The notes under the pieces are model-generated. The model saw nothing but the letters and a program-made list of their open reading frames with translations, did not search any database and was not told where the DNA came from. Shown here one piece after another: positions 26,787 to 35,667 of a stretch of DNA of 64,000 nucleotides (within the stretch, counting starts at the first letter, position 1; each line of letters begins with the position of its first letter). The translations under genes were made by a program, and so were the position numbers. This DNA comes from CAWHYG01 sp963833505 (lineage in GTDB: Bacteria; Eisenbacteria; RBG-16-71-46; CAIMUX01), in NCBI GenBank assembly GCA_963833505.1, contig CAWHYG010000008.1, forward strand, positions 124,001-188,000, read 5' to 3'.

Positions 26787-29453
26787 TCAGGTCGAGGGAG
26801 ATGCCACCCTGAAGAGGAGATCGACCATCTCATCGATCGCCTGCTGGAGCACCGAAGCCGCGCTGGATCGGTTCCTTCGTCTCCGGCTTCCGGTGACCGA
26901 CAGGCCCTCGAGCCCCGGGCCGGACCCATCGGTCTCGTCCCGCTCAGCGCCGCGGGCGCGCCGCGCGCGAACCGGCGGCGGCTCCACCGGCTCGGCGGCG
27001 GCCTCGTTCTCGCGGAGCTGCAGCACGTGATCGATCAGGAGGGTCACGACCTCCCGCCCGGCGAGCGGACCTTCCTCGAAGAGCCCGGCGCCGGCCCGGC
27101 AGGCGGCCTCAAAGATGCGCAGCACATCCGAGCTCTCACCGGCGGACAGATCGCGTTCGACGCTTCGGAGAATGCGGCGCACCTGCGGCAGCGAACGCGA
27201 CGGGGAAAGGCAGGCCCCGAGGGGCGCACCGGTCGGGTCGCACGGATACGGGAGCGCCTCGACCGCGGTGAGATCGACCTGGGCCAGCGGGCGGGCGCGT
27301 TCCAGCGTGGAGATCCGGTAGGCGCGCTGGACCGGTCCGCTCATGAGAACGCCGGCGAGGACGAGCGGCGGGATCCCGGTGCGCTCCCGGCTGCCCAAGA
27401 GATGCAGATTGTTCAGACAGTACAGGCCGGTCCGGTCGACGGCGGCGATCAGGCTGTCTCCGGTCTGGCGCAGGAAGATCTTGGGACGGTCGTAACGAGC
27501 GAGATCGAACCCGCTCTTGTACACCTTGCCGAGGCTCTCCCGACCCTCGGGAACGTAGACGAGCCCGCCCCTCCAGTTCACGCGGAAGGGAGTGATCTCG
27601 CCGCCGCTCAGGAGAGACCGATGCCAGCGCGACCCGGCGTTCTCGTCGCGATAGACCTCTTCGCCCCGGGAGCCGGTGATCCGGAACCGACCCGCCGGGG
27701 CCTCCGCTTGGATCGACTTCTGCCCGTGGCGGGCAATGAGGCCCGAGTAGGACCAGGCGACGTCCCGGATCCGGAACGGGCTCGTCTGGATCCGGGACAG
27801 GAAGGCCATCTCCGATTCGTCGCGGTAGATCCGAAGCGGAGCCGGCCCCGCCGGCGAATACTGGACCGCCGGAACCCAGACCGATCTTCCGCCGGCCGTC
27901 CCCGCGATCCCCGGGGCCGTGCCCGGCCCAGCGCTGTTCCGAGCGGCGCGCGGCGCAGGCGGTCTCCGGAGCTCGCTGAGCGATGCGTCCAGCACGCGGT
28001 TCCGCACCGTCGGGGGAGCGGCGACGCCTTCCTGCTTCTTTTTCACGGCGTAGAGGACGGTGTGGCCCACGGTCACTCCGGGCCAGACTCCCGCCTCGAT
28101 CAGGGTCAGCTCGACGAGGTCGGATTCGGACAGGAGAAGCCGGCGGATCCGCGAAAAGTGATGCCCCGTCAGAAGCGAGTCGGGCACCAGGAAACCGTGG
28201 GTGCCCCCCGCGCGGCAGAGGCGGAGAGCCAGCTCCATGAACAGCGGATACAGGGTCAGCTTGTACTGGGTGCCCGCGGGGTAGAGCCGCTCGTAGTACG
28301 TCCGTTCTTCTTCGGGCGCCGGCGTGCGGTCGCGAAGCCCGTAGCTCACCCAGGGCGGGTTTCCCAGGACCAGATCGAAACCGGGACGCTCGCGGCGATA
28401 GATCTTGGGAAAGCGCCGCTCCCACAGGAAACCGGGACTGAAGGAACTGGGCTCGATCAAGAGGGAGTTCCCGGCCTGGATCTGGCTGCCCAGGAAATAG
28501 GGAAAGCCCGTTCCAAAAGCCTGGTCCAGAACGACGGCGACATCCGGTCCGCCGCCCCGCCGGTTCCTCAACCCTTCCGCGGCTTCCACCGCCGCAACGT
28601 GAGTCAGATTCCACGAGGCCAGTCGCGCAGCGCGGGGATCGAGATCGACGCCGTGCAGGCGACGGAACCGCGCCACGCCGGCCACGGGATCCGGCCCGGT
28701 TTCCGCCGCCGGCGCTCGCGCAGACCGTCGTGCCGCGGCCATGAGAAAGGCCCCGCTCCCGCAGGCAGGATCGAGAACTTCAACCTCGGACGGATCGGGG
28801 ACCATCGCAAAGAGAATGGAGGAGAGCTCCCCGGCCAGCTCCGGCGGCGTGTTGACGGCGCCCAGCCCCTGCGCCCGGTTGCCGTCGGCGCGGAACGCCA
28901 GCTTCCCGGAAGCGTCGGCTCGCGCCGTCTGCCTCAGGGAGTGCGCGTAGATCAGCCCGGGAAGATCATCCTCGGGGCTCAGGCGGCAGACCAGCAGGTA
29001 CAGGCGGCGGACGATCTCACTGACTCGAACCGGGGCCAGCTCGGAAGCCTCCGCCAGCGCACGCACGCGCCCGAGACCCTCCACAAAGGCCTGCTCCCGC
29101 CCCGCCGACTGCGTTCCCAGCTTCCACGGGATGTCATCCGACGTCGGGCTGTTTTCCCACTCGCCCAGCAGGCGCAGCGTGGGACCGCTTCCGAGCCCGA
29201 GCCGCTGCCGGCCCGCGATCCGAAGAGGCGAGGCTACCAGTCCCAGACGCTCCATCTGGATCAGGAGCACGAGCTCGAGCAGCAGGGAGTGAGCCCGCTC
29301 GGAGACCTCCTGGAGCTGCCCGGGATCGCGCCGGCCGGAGCCTCCCGCCGAGAAGTCGAACTCAAGCTGGGCGGTGTCGCCTGGCGCGACGCCCGGTCCC
29401 GCTGCCAGGAGCAACGTCCTCCGGACCTGATTCAAAATCTCAGGTCGTCTCAC
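26787..29453 (-). CDS. N6-adenine DNA methyltransferase, type IIG-like (Eco57I class)
   Basis: An 888-residue gamma-type DNA methylase. Motif I is LDPACGSGAF (about residue 222) and the catalytic motif IV is NPPWVSYG (about 360). Between them lie HGVDLDPRAARLASWNL (acidic SAM-ribose motif) and other Eco57I-class blocks. The C-terminal 300 residues (FRITGSRGEEVYRDEN..., KIFLRQTGDSLIAAV, TGLYCLNNLHLL) look like the target-recognition half of type IIG enzymes. I see no PD-(D/E)xK nuclease motif in the N-terminal 200 residues, so it may only modify DNA. No restriction, BREX or other defence partner is beside it. The short origin-like region lies immediately upstream. Confidence 0.85.
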   Translation of the reverse strand: MRRPEILNQVRRTLLLAAGPGVAPGDTAQLEFDFSAGGSGRRDPGQLQEVSERAHSLLLELVLLIQMERLGLVASPLRIAGRQRLGLGSGPTLRLLGEWENSPTSDDIPWKLGTQSAGREQAFVEGLGRVRALAEASELAPVRVSEIVRRLYLLVCRLSPEDDLPGLIYAHSLRQTARADASGKLAFRADGNRAQGLGAVNTPPELAGELSSILFAMVPDPSEVEVLDPACGSGAFLMAAARRSARAPAAETGPDPVAGVARFRRLHGVDLDPRAARLASWNLTHVAAVEAAEGLRNRRGGGPDVAVVLDQAFGTGFPYFLGSQIQAGNSLLIEPSSFSPGFLWERRFPKIYRRERPGFDLVLGNPPWVSYGLRDRTPAPEEERTYYERLYPAGTQYKLTLYPLFMELALRLCRAGGTHGFLVPDSLLTGHHFSRIRRLLLSESDLVELTLIEAGVWPGVTVGHTVLYAVKKKQEGVAAPPTVRNRVLDASLSELRRPPAPRAARNSAGPGTAPGIAGTAGGRSVWVPAVQYSPAGPAPLRIYRDESEMAFLSRIQTSPFRIRDVAWSYSGLIARHGQKSIQAEAPAGRFRITGSRGEEVYRDENAGSRWHRSLLSGGEITPFRVNWRGGLVYVPEGRESLGKVYKSGFDLARYDRPKIFLRQTGDSLIAAVDRTGLYCLNNLHLLGSRERTGIPPLVLAGVLMSGPVQRAYRISTLERARPLAQVDLTAVEALPYPCDPTGAPLGACLSPSRSLPQVRRILRSVERDLSAGESSDVLRIFEAACRAGAGLFEEGPLAGREVVTLLIDHVLQLRENEAAAEPVEPPPVRARRARGAERDETDGSGPGLEGLSVTGSRRRRNRSSAASVLQQAIDEMVDLLFRVASPST

Positions 29454-29497
29454 CCGACGCTCCGTGGACCCGGGCTTTCCAAGCGCTCAAACGCGGG

Positions 29498-29632
29498 TTG
29501 TCCACGAGTTCTCCACACCCCGACATCGCGGCCACGGCCGGATCTCCACAGAATGTTAGTTGGTTGTGTTTCAATTGGTTGCAAAATAATGGCGCGGATC
29601 CGCGGCCGGGCTCCAACCCCAAGTTATCCACA
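29498..29632. other. Cluster of DnaA-box-like nonamers with AT-rich segment (candidate origin)
   Basis: The 240-bp gap between the methylase and the next gene contains TTATCCACA (29624-29632, a perfect consensus box), TTCTCCACA (29509-29517), TTGTCCACG (29498-29506) and ATCTCCACA (29542-29550). All are on the plus strand. Between them, 29551-29590 is about 70% A+T in an otherwise very GC-rich region, as expected of an unwinding element. Transcription to the left is nearly all leftward. No dnaA, dnaN or parAB lies in the window, so a DnaA-regulated promoter is the alternative. Confidence 0.45.
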
Positions 29633-29692
29633 ATGCGCGCGGATAGGCGGACGGCCCGCTTCGAGCGTCCGGAGCCATGAGAAAAACGGCGT

Positions 29693-32197
29693 TCATCGTC
29701 GCTGAACAACGAATGCTCCGTGCTCGCGTCCGGTCCAACCCCCCGAGGGCCGCCGCGACTCGAGAAGGAAAAAATAGACGCCGGCCGGAATCGAGCCGGA
29801 AATCGAGGATCCGCCTCCGCTCCAATCGACCTCCAGAGAGCCGGCGGGCCAATCGAGAGACGTGATCCGCCGGCCGGCCGCCGTGAACAACTGAAGGCGT
29901 CCGCCGGATGCGAGCGGAGCGGAGAGCTGGAAGCGGATCGGCTGACGCTGATCCCATGGGACCGGAGCCACGCGCACGGCTCCGGAGGTGAGCGTTCCAG
30001 AAGCGCGCGCCCGCACGGTGTCGCTCCAGGCCACCAACGGCCCTCCGACTCCGGCGCCGTCCTCCGGAGTCGCCGAAAGCTGATACACGAATGGTCCCGC
30101 GTTGGGCGGCCGGTCGATGAAGCGGCGCTCAGCCGGCGGCGCGTTCTCGGCCGTCTCCACCGTTTCCACCCGTTGCCCGTCCGATCCGGGTACGGCCCCG
30201 CCGGCGGAAAATCGCGCAAGAACGCAATGCCATCGCGCTTCCGGCATGACCCACCACTCGAGAGCGACGCCGCCATCCGTCTCCGGAATCGCCTGCAGCG
30301 CGGGCTGCATGACCGGCGTGAAGATCGGGTCCGCCACGCCGGTGGTCTCCGCCATGACCTGCCAGCGTCCCGGCGGCAGGCCGGCCCGGGCGAAGGACGC
30401 AGTGCTGTTGAGGCCGAGCGCGCCCACGAAGACGCGATCGAGCAGAAAGCTCCCGTCCGCGGCGGTCACCCCATCCGCTTCGACGCGCGAGGAATCCAGC
30501 TCGACCGCGCGCACGTGTACGCCTGCCAGAGCCGCGTTCGTGGCGCGGCTGTAAACGCGGCCGCTCAGACGGACCGATTTTTCGAGACGAAAGGCGACGG
30601 CGACGGTGTCTCCGACGGGGATCGAGATCAGACGGGCGCGGCGGGCGACGGTCGTGTGCGGGTAATACAGCAGGGAGATCGGTCCGTCCAGGGCCGCCTC
30701 GAGCGTGTATTTGCCGGAAGGAAGACAGGTGATGTTGTAGATCCCCGGATCGGTCACCTCGACCTCCGCGGTGTCCTGACCCGATCGGGCGATGATCACT
30801 CCGCCGGCGAGGCCGGCGAAATCCCCCTGGACGGACACCGCCAGGGTTCCCTGCGTCTCAGGCGGCAGCTCGCAATTGATCTCCAACTCGCCCTGAAGGT
30901 TGGTGTAGGGCACCTCCTCGGGCTGGGTCACGGGAACCAGGCGGGCCCGATTCGGCTGGTCGGAGTCGATGTAATATTTCCCGATCGCCGGAACAAAGAT
31001 GCGATAGGAGCCGCTGGGAAGGCCCACGATCGCGTAGTTTCCGCCGTCGTCGGTCGTCGATCGATAGACCTGGCCGGTCGAGGGATTGGTCGCCGTGACG
31101 AGAAGCCCCGGGAACGGGCTCAGGTCGTCATGCTTGACCGTTCCGGAAATCACGCCCCCCCGATCCAACGGCAGATCCAGATCGGTGCGCTCCGAGTCCG
31201 CGTCGACGTGAATCGACTGAGCCTGGCCCGGAGCGAGAGCGCCGCCGTAAAACTCAGGGATGTAGGCGGAATCGCCGGGGACGGCTTCGAGCAGATAGTC
31301 GCCAGGGATGATTCCTCCGAACACGAACGACCCCGAAGCGGAGGCGCGGACCGACCAGATGTTCGTCGAGTCGGGAGACTGCGGGGCGCCGGCCTTCCGT
31401 GCTCCTTCCGGGACCGACGCGGGTTGGATCCACACCCGGGTGCCGGCGATCGGAAGACCGGTGTCGCCGGCCCGGACCTGGCCACCGAGTACGCCCGAGG
31501 CCGGCAGCGTGATCGGGTCGAGGATGGTCGTGCCTCCATCCGTGACCGTAACCGGCGTCGCCTGAGCCCGCACGGCGACTCCGGGATAGTAGAGAGCCTG
31601 CACCCGGCCGGCGTGAGAAAGAGGATCGTTCGTGGCGAAACGGATGATGACCGGACCGGCCGGAACTCCATTCAGCGTGAAACGACCGTCGGCTCCGCTT
31701 CGGGAAAGGACGCGGACGCTTCCAAGCAACGCCTCCACGAGCGCGCCATCGACCGGAACCGGCTGCGTTCCCGGACCGAAAACCTGTCCCTGCACGGTCC
31801 CGCCGCTGGCGTCCATCGGAATGGAGAGGATTGGGGACGCGTCCCCAGGCAGAACGGAGACCGATGCCGCCTGCGAACTGTCGGCGACTCCGGGATACCA
31901 GCGGGCGGGAAAGAGGCTCGAACCCTCGAGATTGCCCGTGCCCGATCGGAGCGTTCGGGTCGGACCGGGAGGAGCCGCCCGGGCGATCGCAACAGCGGCG
32001 ACAAGACTGAGAAGAGCCGCGGTGAACAGAATCGCAACGGCACACGGCGAGAGCTCCCGACCACGGCCGGCCGTCACGGCGCGCAGTGAGAGCGCGGGGC
32101 GACGCCGGATCGCCTTTCCGGCGTTCGCGCCTCGTGATGAGGGCCAAAGGCGCCCCTGGGAAGCCACCTGGGACGAGACGTAGCAACCGGTTTCCAT
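29693..32197 (-). CDS. Secreted carboxypeptidase-regulatory-repeat protein with FlgD-like C-terminus
   Basis: I start at ATG 32195-32197 (METGCYVSSQ), giving 834 residues; the open frame extends further but overlaps queF. A hydrophobic export segment (AVAILFTAALLSLVAAVAIA) lies near residue 55. At least four transthyretin-like carboxypeptidase regulatory domains follow, recognised by GTVQGQVFGP, GVLGGQVRAGDTGLPIAGTRV, VISGTVKHDDLSPFPGLLV and VRLSGRVYSRATNAALAGVHV, each with a GxYxxxGLPSGSYRI-type end. The last 90 residues are a FlgD-like sandwich (LFTAAGRRITSL...GVYFFLLESRR). It is likely a surface or extracellular structural protein. No catalytic domain is visible. The ribosome binding site at the chosen start is weak. 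Confidence 0.8.
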   Translation of the reverse strand: METGCYVSSQVASQGRLWPSSRGANAGKAIRRRPALSLRAVTAGRGRELSPCAVAILFTAALLSLVAAVAIARAAPPGPTRTLRSGTGNLEGSSLFPARWYPGVADSSQAASVSVLPGDASPILSIPMDASGGTVQGQVFGPGTQPVPVDGALVEALLGSVRVLSRSGADGRFTLNGVPAGPVIIRFATNDPLSHAGRVQALYYPGVAVRAQATPVTVTDGGTTILDPITLPASGVLGGQVRAGDTGLPIAGTRVWIQPASVPEGARKAGAPQSPDSTNIWSVRASASGSFVFGGIIPGDYLLEAVPGDSAYIPEFYGGALAPGQAQSIHVDADSERTDLDLPLDRGGVISGTVKHDDLSPFPGLLVTATNPSTGQVYRSTTDDGGNYAIVGLPSGSYRIFVPAIGKYYIDSDQPNRARLVPVTQPEEVPYTNLQGELEINCELPPETQGTLAVSVQGDFAGLAGGVIIARSGQDTAEVEVTDPGIYNITCLPSGKYTLEAALDGPISLLYYPHTTVARRARLISIPVGDTVAVAFRLEKSVRLSGRVYSRATNAALAGVHVRAVELDSSRVEADGVTAADGSFLLDRVFVGALGLNSTASFARAGLPPGRWQVMAETTGVADPIFTPVMQPALQAIPETDGGVALEWWVMPEARWHCVLARFSAGGAVPGSDGQRVETVETAENAPPAERRFIDRPPNAGPFVYQLSATPEDGAGVGGPLVAWSDTVRARASGTLTSGAVRVAPVPWDQRQPIRFQLSAPLASGGRLQLFTAAGRRITSLDWPAGSLEVDWSGGGSSISGSIPAGVYFFLLESRRPSGGWTGREHGAFVVQRR

Positions 32198-32331
32198 GGC
32201 AGCCCCGTGAGCTGGGTGAGGGGTGGTCCGCGTGCAGTTCGCGCCCGTTCCGGCGATCCCCCCTGCGCCGGCTGGGTCCGGCCGGAGGAGTCCGAGTGGG
32301 CGGTCTCCCTTGCGGGCCGGTGCTGCGGAGT

Positions 32332-32724
32332 CTAGAGGTTTCGGGTCGTCTCGTCCACGGGCGGAAGAGCGGCCGTGGTGTGCTCCGCCCTCACGATGGT
32401 GTGGATCCCGCCGCGCACGTTGAAGTCCCCCTCGATGCTCATCCGCCGGGGGCCGAGCGCCTGGACCAGATCGTCCAGGATTCGGTTGATCACGGCCTCG
32501 TGGAAGTGCCCCTCGTCGCGGAACGACCAGAGATACAACTTGAACGACTTCAGCTCGACGCAGAGTTGATCCGGCACGTAGCGGATCCGGATCACCGCAA
32601 AGTCCGGCTGGCCGGTCCGGGGGCAGAGACAGGTGAATTCCGGGGCCTCGAAGGAGATCTCGTAGTCCCGCTCCGGTCGAGGGTTCGGGAACGTCTCGAG
32701 GTTTCTGGTCGGCTGGCTGGGCAT
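32332..32724 (-). CDS. queF: NADPH-dependent 7-cyano-7-deazaguanine reductase QueF
   Basis: A 130-residue unimodular QueF, which reduces preQ0 nitrile to preQ1 amine in queuosine synthesis. The catalytic cysteine is Cys34 in FTCLCPRTGQPDFA. The QueF motif ELKSFKLYLWSFRDEGHFHE is complete, as is the closing GGIHT. The start at ATG 32722-32724 (MPSQPTRNLETF) fits the family length and has GGAG ten bases upstream. The extension to 32844 comes from dispersed repeat B and is rejected. No other queuosine genes are present. The transcript would run toward the 29693-32197 gene 130 bp downstream. Confidence 0.95.
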   Translation of the reverse strand: MPSQPTRNLETFPNPRPERDYEISFEAPEFTCLCPRTGQPDFAVIRIRYVPDQLCVELKSFKLYLWSFRDEGHFHEAVINRILDDLVQALGPRRMSIEGDFNVRGGIHTIVRAEHTTAALPPVDETTRNL

Positions 32725-32764
32725 GAGATGGAGGCTCCTTTCCCGCCTGAGAGCCAAAGCCCGC

Positions 32765-32895
32765 GCCGTCCCGGCCGGAAGAGAACGACGCAGGCATGCT
32801 CCCCGCAGTATGTCGAGGAGTGAGGGCAAGCGCAACGCAGTCATGACAGGCAGATCCTCTGCCGCAGCAGGGGGCTCATGAACAATGCAGTCGAT
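32765..32895. repeat. Dispersed repeat, copy B
   Basis: It shares an identical 41-nt core (32805-32845) with copy A at 6590-6630 and matches it to about 32886 through GCAGCAGGGGG(T/C)TCATGAA. It occupies the divergent gap between queF and dodecin and holds no gene of its own. Confidence 0.8.
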
Positions 32896-33000
32896 CGAAA
32901 CTTGCCATCCGCGCCCATTGGTTTAGCCTCAGGCGAGCCGGCATCGTCCCGGCCGAGGGACGGACACCGGCGACGCTCAACCCAGACCCCGGAGGAGATC

Positions 33001-33210
33001 ATGGCGGATAAAACCTACGAGAGGATCGAGATCGTCGGCACGTCCACGGAGGGATACGAGGCGGCCACGCAGAACGCCATCCGGCAGGCTCGCAAGACTC
33101 TCCGCGGGCTCTCCTGGTTCGAGGTGATCGAGATGCGGGGAAATCTGCAGGGCCCGGAAATCCTCTACCAGATCACGCTCAAGGTCGGCTTCCAGGTCCA
33201 GGAGGACTGA
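33001..33210 (+). CDS. Dodecin family flavin-binding protein
   Basis: A 69-residue protein matching dodecins over its whole length: DKTYERIEIVGTSTEGYEAA, then QNAIRQARKTLRGLSWFEVIE and YQITLKVGFQVQ. The tryptophan in LSWFEV is the residue that stacks on the isoalloxazine ring in flavin-binding dodecins, which assemble as hollow dodecamers storing or buffering riboflavin/FMN. CGGAGGAG precedes ATG 33001; the longer frame from 32878 is part of repeat B and unsupported. It stands alone, divergent from queF. Confidence 0.93.
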   Translation: MADKTYERIEIVGTSTEGYEAATQNAIRQARKTLRGLSWFEVIEMRGNLQGPEILYQITLKVGFQVQED

Positions 33211-33265
33211 AAGCGGCGCGCCGTTCGGGGCTCTCGGCCCCGGCGCATCGATTCACGCCGCAAGG

Positions 33266-34135
33266 TCAGCTCTGGGCCTCGACCTCCGCCGGCGGACAGG
33301 GAAAGCGGCCGGCCAGCGCGTCCTGGACGAGCACCTTGACCTCCGGGGGAAAGTCCCGCTCCAGCATCCAGTGGAGATACTCGGGAGCCTTCGCCGCGAC
33401 CTCGCGCAGCGTCTGTCCGCGGCGGTAGCCGAAGTTGAAGGTCGCCTCCTGGTTTCTCCAGCAGAAGCGACGATTGGAGTCGACGAAGCGCCGGTCGGGA
33501 CGATGAAACAGGGCATCAAGCTCGCCCACTTCGTGCGGCAGCTCCGGATAGCGCCGGATCTGTGAAAGCAGCACGCGGGCCGTGGCCCTGGTGTCGGCCA
33601 GGGCGCCGTGGGCTCCGTCCAGCTCGCGGCCGCAGTAGAAGCGATAGGCCGCCGACAGGTCCCTCGGCTCCATCTTGTGGAAGATGATCTGGCAGTCCAC
33701 GATGCGGACGCCGTCCAGATTCCAGACGAGACCGCAGCGCTGGAACTCGCACTTGAGAAGCGGAATGTCGAACCGAAGAAGATTGAAGCCGGCGAGATCC
33801 GCGTCGCGGCACCGATCGAGGATTTCCGGGGCCAGCCGCTTGAACGGAGGCGCGAACTCGACCATGTCATCCGTGATGCCGTGGATCTGCTGAGCCTCGA
33901 TCGGAATGGGCGCGCCGGGATTCACGAGGCTCTCGAATTCTTCGGTGGCGCCGTCCGGATGCAACCGGACCAGCGCCAATTGGACCACGCGATCGAGGGA
34001 GCAATCCGCCCCGGTCGTCTCGGCATCCAGAAAGACCAGATCCCGGTCGAGCCGGAGGCCGCAAGCGGAGATCTCCTCGGCGAGCTCGGGCGTCTCTTCC
34101 CTTCCGTCAGCTCGATTGGTCGGCTCGCATCCCAT
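33266..34135 (-). CDS. DnaQ-like 3'-5' exonuclease
   Basis: A 289-residue protein with a DEDD-type exonuclease domain in residues 30-200. Exo I is FLDAETTGAD (Asp and Glu), Exo II is LAGFNLLRFDIPLL (Asp) and Exo III is AHGALADTRAT (His and Asp, the DEDDh subtype). It resembles stand-alone polymerase III epsilon-like proofreading nucleases. A ~90-residue C-terminal extension (EATFNFGYRRGQTLREVAAK...YLHWMLERDFPPEVK) is the 'quorum-sensing-regulator/exonuclease X C-terminal'-like module often found on such proteins. It trims DNA or RNA 3' ends; the real substrate is unknown. ATG 34133-34135 has GGAACGG upstream. It stands alone, with a 250-bp gap to the divergent gene. Confidence 0.9.
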   Translation of the reverse strand: MGCEPTNRADGREETPELAEEISACGLRLDRDLVFLDAETTGADCSLDRVVQLALVRLHPDGATEEFESLVNPGAPIPIEAQQIHGITDDMVEFAPPFKRLAPEILDRCRDADLAGFNLLRFDIPLLKCEFQRCGLVWNLDGVRIVDCQIIFHKMEPRDLSAAYRFYCGRELDGAHGALADTRATARVLLSQIRRYPELPHEVGELDALFHRPDRRFVDSNRRFCWRNQEATFNFGYRRGQTLREVAAKAPEYLHWMLERDFPPEVKVLVQDALAGRFPCPPAEVEAQS

Positions 34136-34385
34136 GGCTTCCGTTCCCTTTCGTGCTCAGGCACCGCGACTGTTCCTTCCCTTCCGTCGAGAAGGCCCGT
34201 CCGGATCTGAGACGTTAAATCTCGTTAGATGACCCCGGACTTCTTCATCCTACCTGGAGCTTGCCGTTGCGCCTCAGGGATTCCGGCGATAGATTGCGGA
34301 GGGTTTTTGTTCGAGGCCGAGTCGCACGGATTGATTCCTTGGTACCATTCCCCCGGGATCGACGCCCGGAGATGAAGGAGGTCGA

Positions 34386-35657
34386 GTGAACCGCGCCTTA
34401 CGACCTGCCGCCGGCCCGCGCGTAGCCGGAATCGTCCCTGCCGCCGGAAGCCTTCCCGGCACAGGAACGGGCCCTGGCCCGGAGACTCTACCCGCCGCCG
34501 GCGCCGTCCGTGTCACCGGGATTCTCCTCGTCGTCGCGCTCCTGGCGTGCGGGGCGTGCGGGACCTCGCTCGCCATCCCTCGCTTCTCCGCCCGATATCA
34601 GCAGACCTGCGGGCTCTGCCACATGAACCCGACCGGCGGCGGCGAGCGCACGGTCTACGCGTCCCAGGTGCTCGTGCCTTCGGAGCTGTCCTACCAGAAG
34701 TACACCGCCGAACAACTCATGCAGATCGATCCCCAGATCGGCAAGAACCTGGTCGTGGGGTTCGACGGACGCACGATCTATCACAAAGGGAACAAGACCA
34801 TCATCGGGGTCGACAACTTCATCCACATGGAGGGAGACGTCGACCTGACCTTCCAGATCGATCCGCGATTCCTGGCCTACGTGGATCGGGGCCTCACCCA
34901 GACACCCGAGGCCTTCGGCGTCGGATACATCCTGCCTTGGGCCGGCTATGTCAAGGTCGGCCGCTTCTATCCGGCCTTCGGGTGGCGCTTCGACGATCAC
35001 ACCGCCTTTACGAGGATGAAGGCGCTCCACGCCACCAGCGACGGCTCCGATCTCGACGGACCGCCGAATTTCGACTATGACACCGGCCTCGAGGCCGGGG
35101 TCTTTCCCGGACGGCTGTCGCTGATCGGCGCGGTCCTGAACGGGAGTTTCGCCGGCACGCCCGACAACAACAGCCGGGTGGCCCTCTCGGCCCAGGGCCT
35201 GGGCCGCGGTCATGTCGGACCGGTCGGATTCGGGGCGGGCGGATCCTTCTGGAACAACGACGAACCGGACGCCATGCGGACGGCGTACGGCCCATACGGC
35301 TACCTGACCCTGGGACCCGCCACGTGGGTGGGCGAGGCGGACTGGACCTGGTCCCGGCCACCGGGGACCACCTCCCCGCTGTCCATCCTGGTTCCGGTCA
35401 CCCACTTCACCACCTCCCACGAGCTGTCCTTCGTTCTCCGCCGAGGCGTGACGCTTCGCGGGACCTACGATTTCTTCGACCCGGACGTCCGCGCCAGGAC
35501 GGGCACCCGCGCCCGATACGGCATCGGCGCCGACTTCATGCCCTATCCGTTCGCCATGGTGATGGCAACCATGAACTTCCACCGGTTCCAGCGGGGCGCC
35601 GTCGTGACCGGCACCAACTACAACATGCTCGAGCTTCAGGTTCATATCTTCTACTGA
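34386..35657 (+). CDS. Monoheme CxxCH outer-membrane-barrel-like protein
   Basis: GTG 34386 is preceded by GAAGGAGG, a strong binding site, giving 423 residues. After an unusually long Gly/Pro-rich N-terminus a signal segment (GILLVVALLACGACGTSLA) leads to RFSARYQQTCGLCHMNPTGGG. This holds one c-type heme site, CGLCH, with a following Met. The remainder is a series of amphipathic beta strands with aromatic girdles (WAGYVKVGRFYPAFGWRFDDH, YGPYGYLTLGPATWVGE, MVMATMNFHRFQRGAV) typical of an outer-membrane barrel, ending LELQVHIFY with the C-terminal aromatic expected of BAM substrates. A heme domain fused to a barrel suggests electron transfer at the outer membrane. YceI follows after 10 bp, forming an operon. 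Confidence 0.8.
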   Translation: MNRALRPAAGPRVAGIVPAAGSLPGTGTGPGPETLPAAGAVRVTGILLVVALLACGACGTSLAIPRFSARYQQTCGLCHMNPTGGGERTVYASQVLVPSELSYQKYTAEQLMQIDPQIGKNLVVGFDGRTIYHKGNKTIIGVDNFIHMEGDVDLTFQIDPRFLAYVDRGLTQTPEAFGVGYILPWAGYVKVGRFYPAFGWRFDDHTAFTRMKALHATSDGSDLDGPPNFDYDTGLEAGVFPGRLSLIGAVLNGSFAGTPDNNSRVALSAQGLGRGHVGPVGFGAGGSFWNNDEPDAMRTAYGPYGYLTLGPATWVGEADWTWSRPPGTTSPLSILVPVTHFTTSHELSFVLRRGVTLRGTYDFFDPDVRARTGTRARYGIGADFMPYPFAMVMATMNFHRFQRGAVVTGTNYNMLELQVHIFY

Positions 35658-35667
35658 GAGGTTTCAC

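Noticed and set aside
21595..30276. Other long plus-strand frames (for example 21595-23439, 24829-27030, 26697-29705)
   Set aside because: Each lies opposite a gene with unmistakable family motifs (glnS, E1, methylase). The composition is that of reverse-complemented coding sequence.
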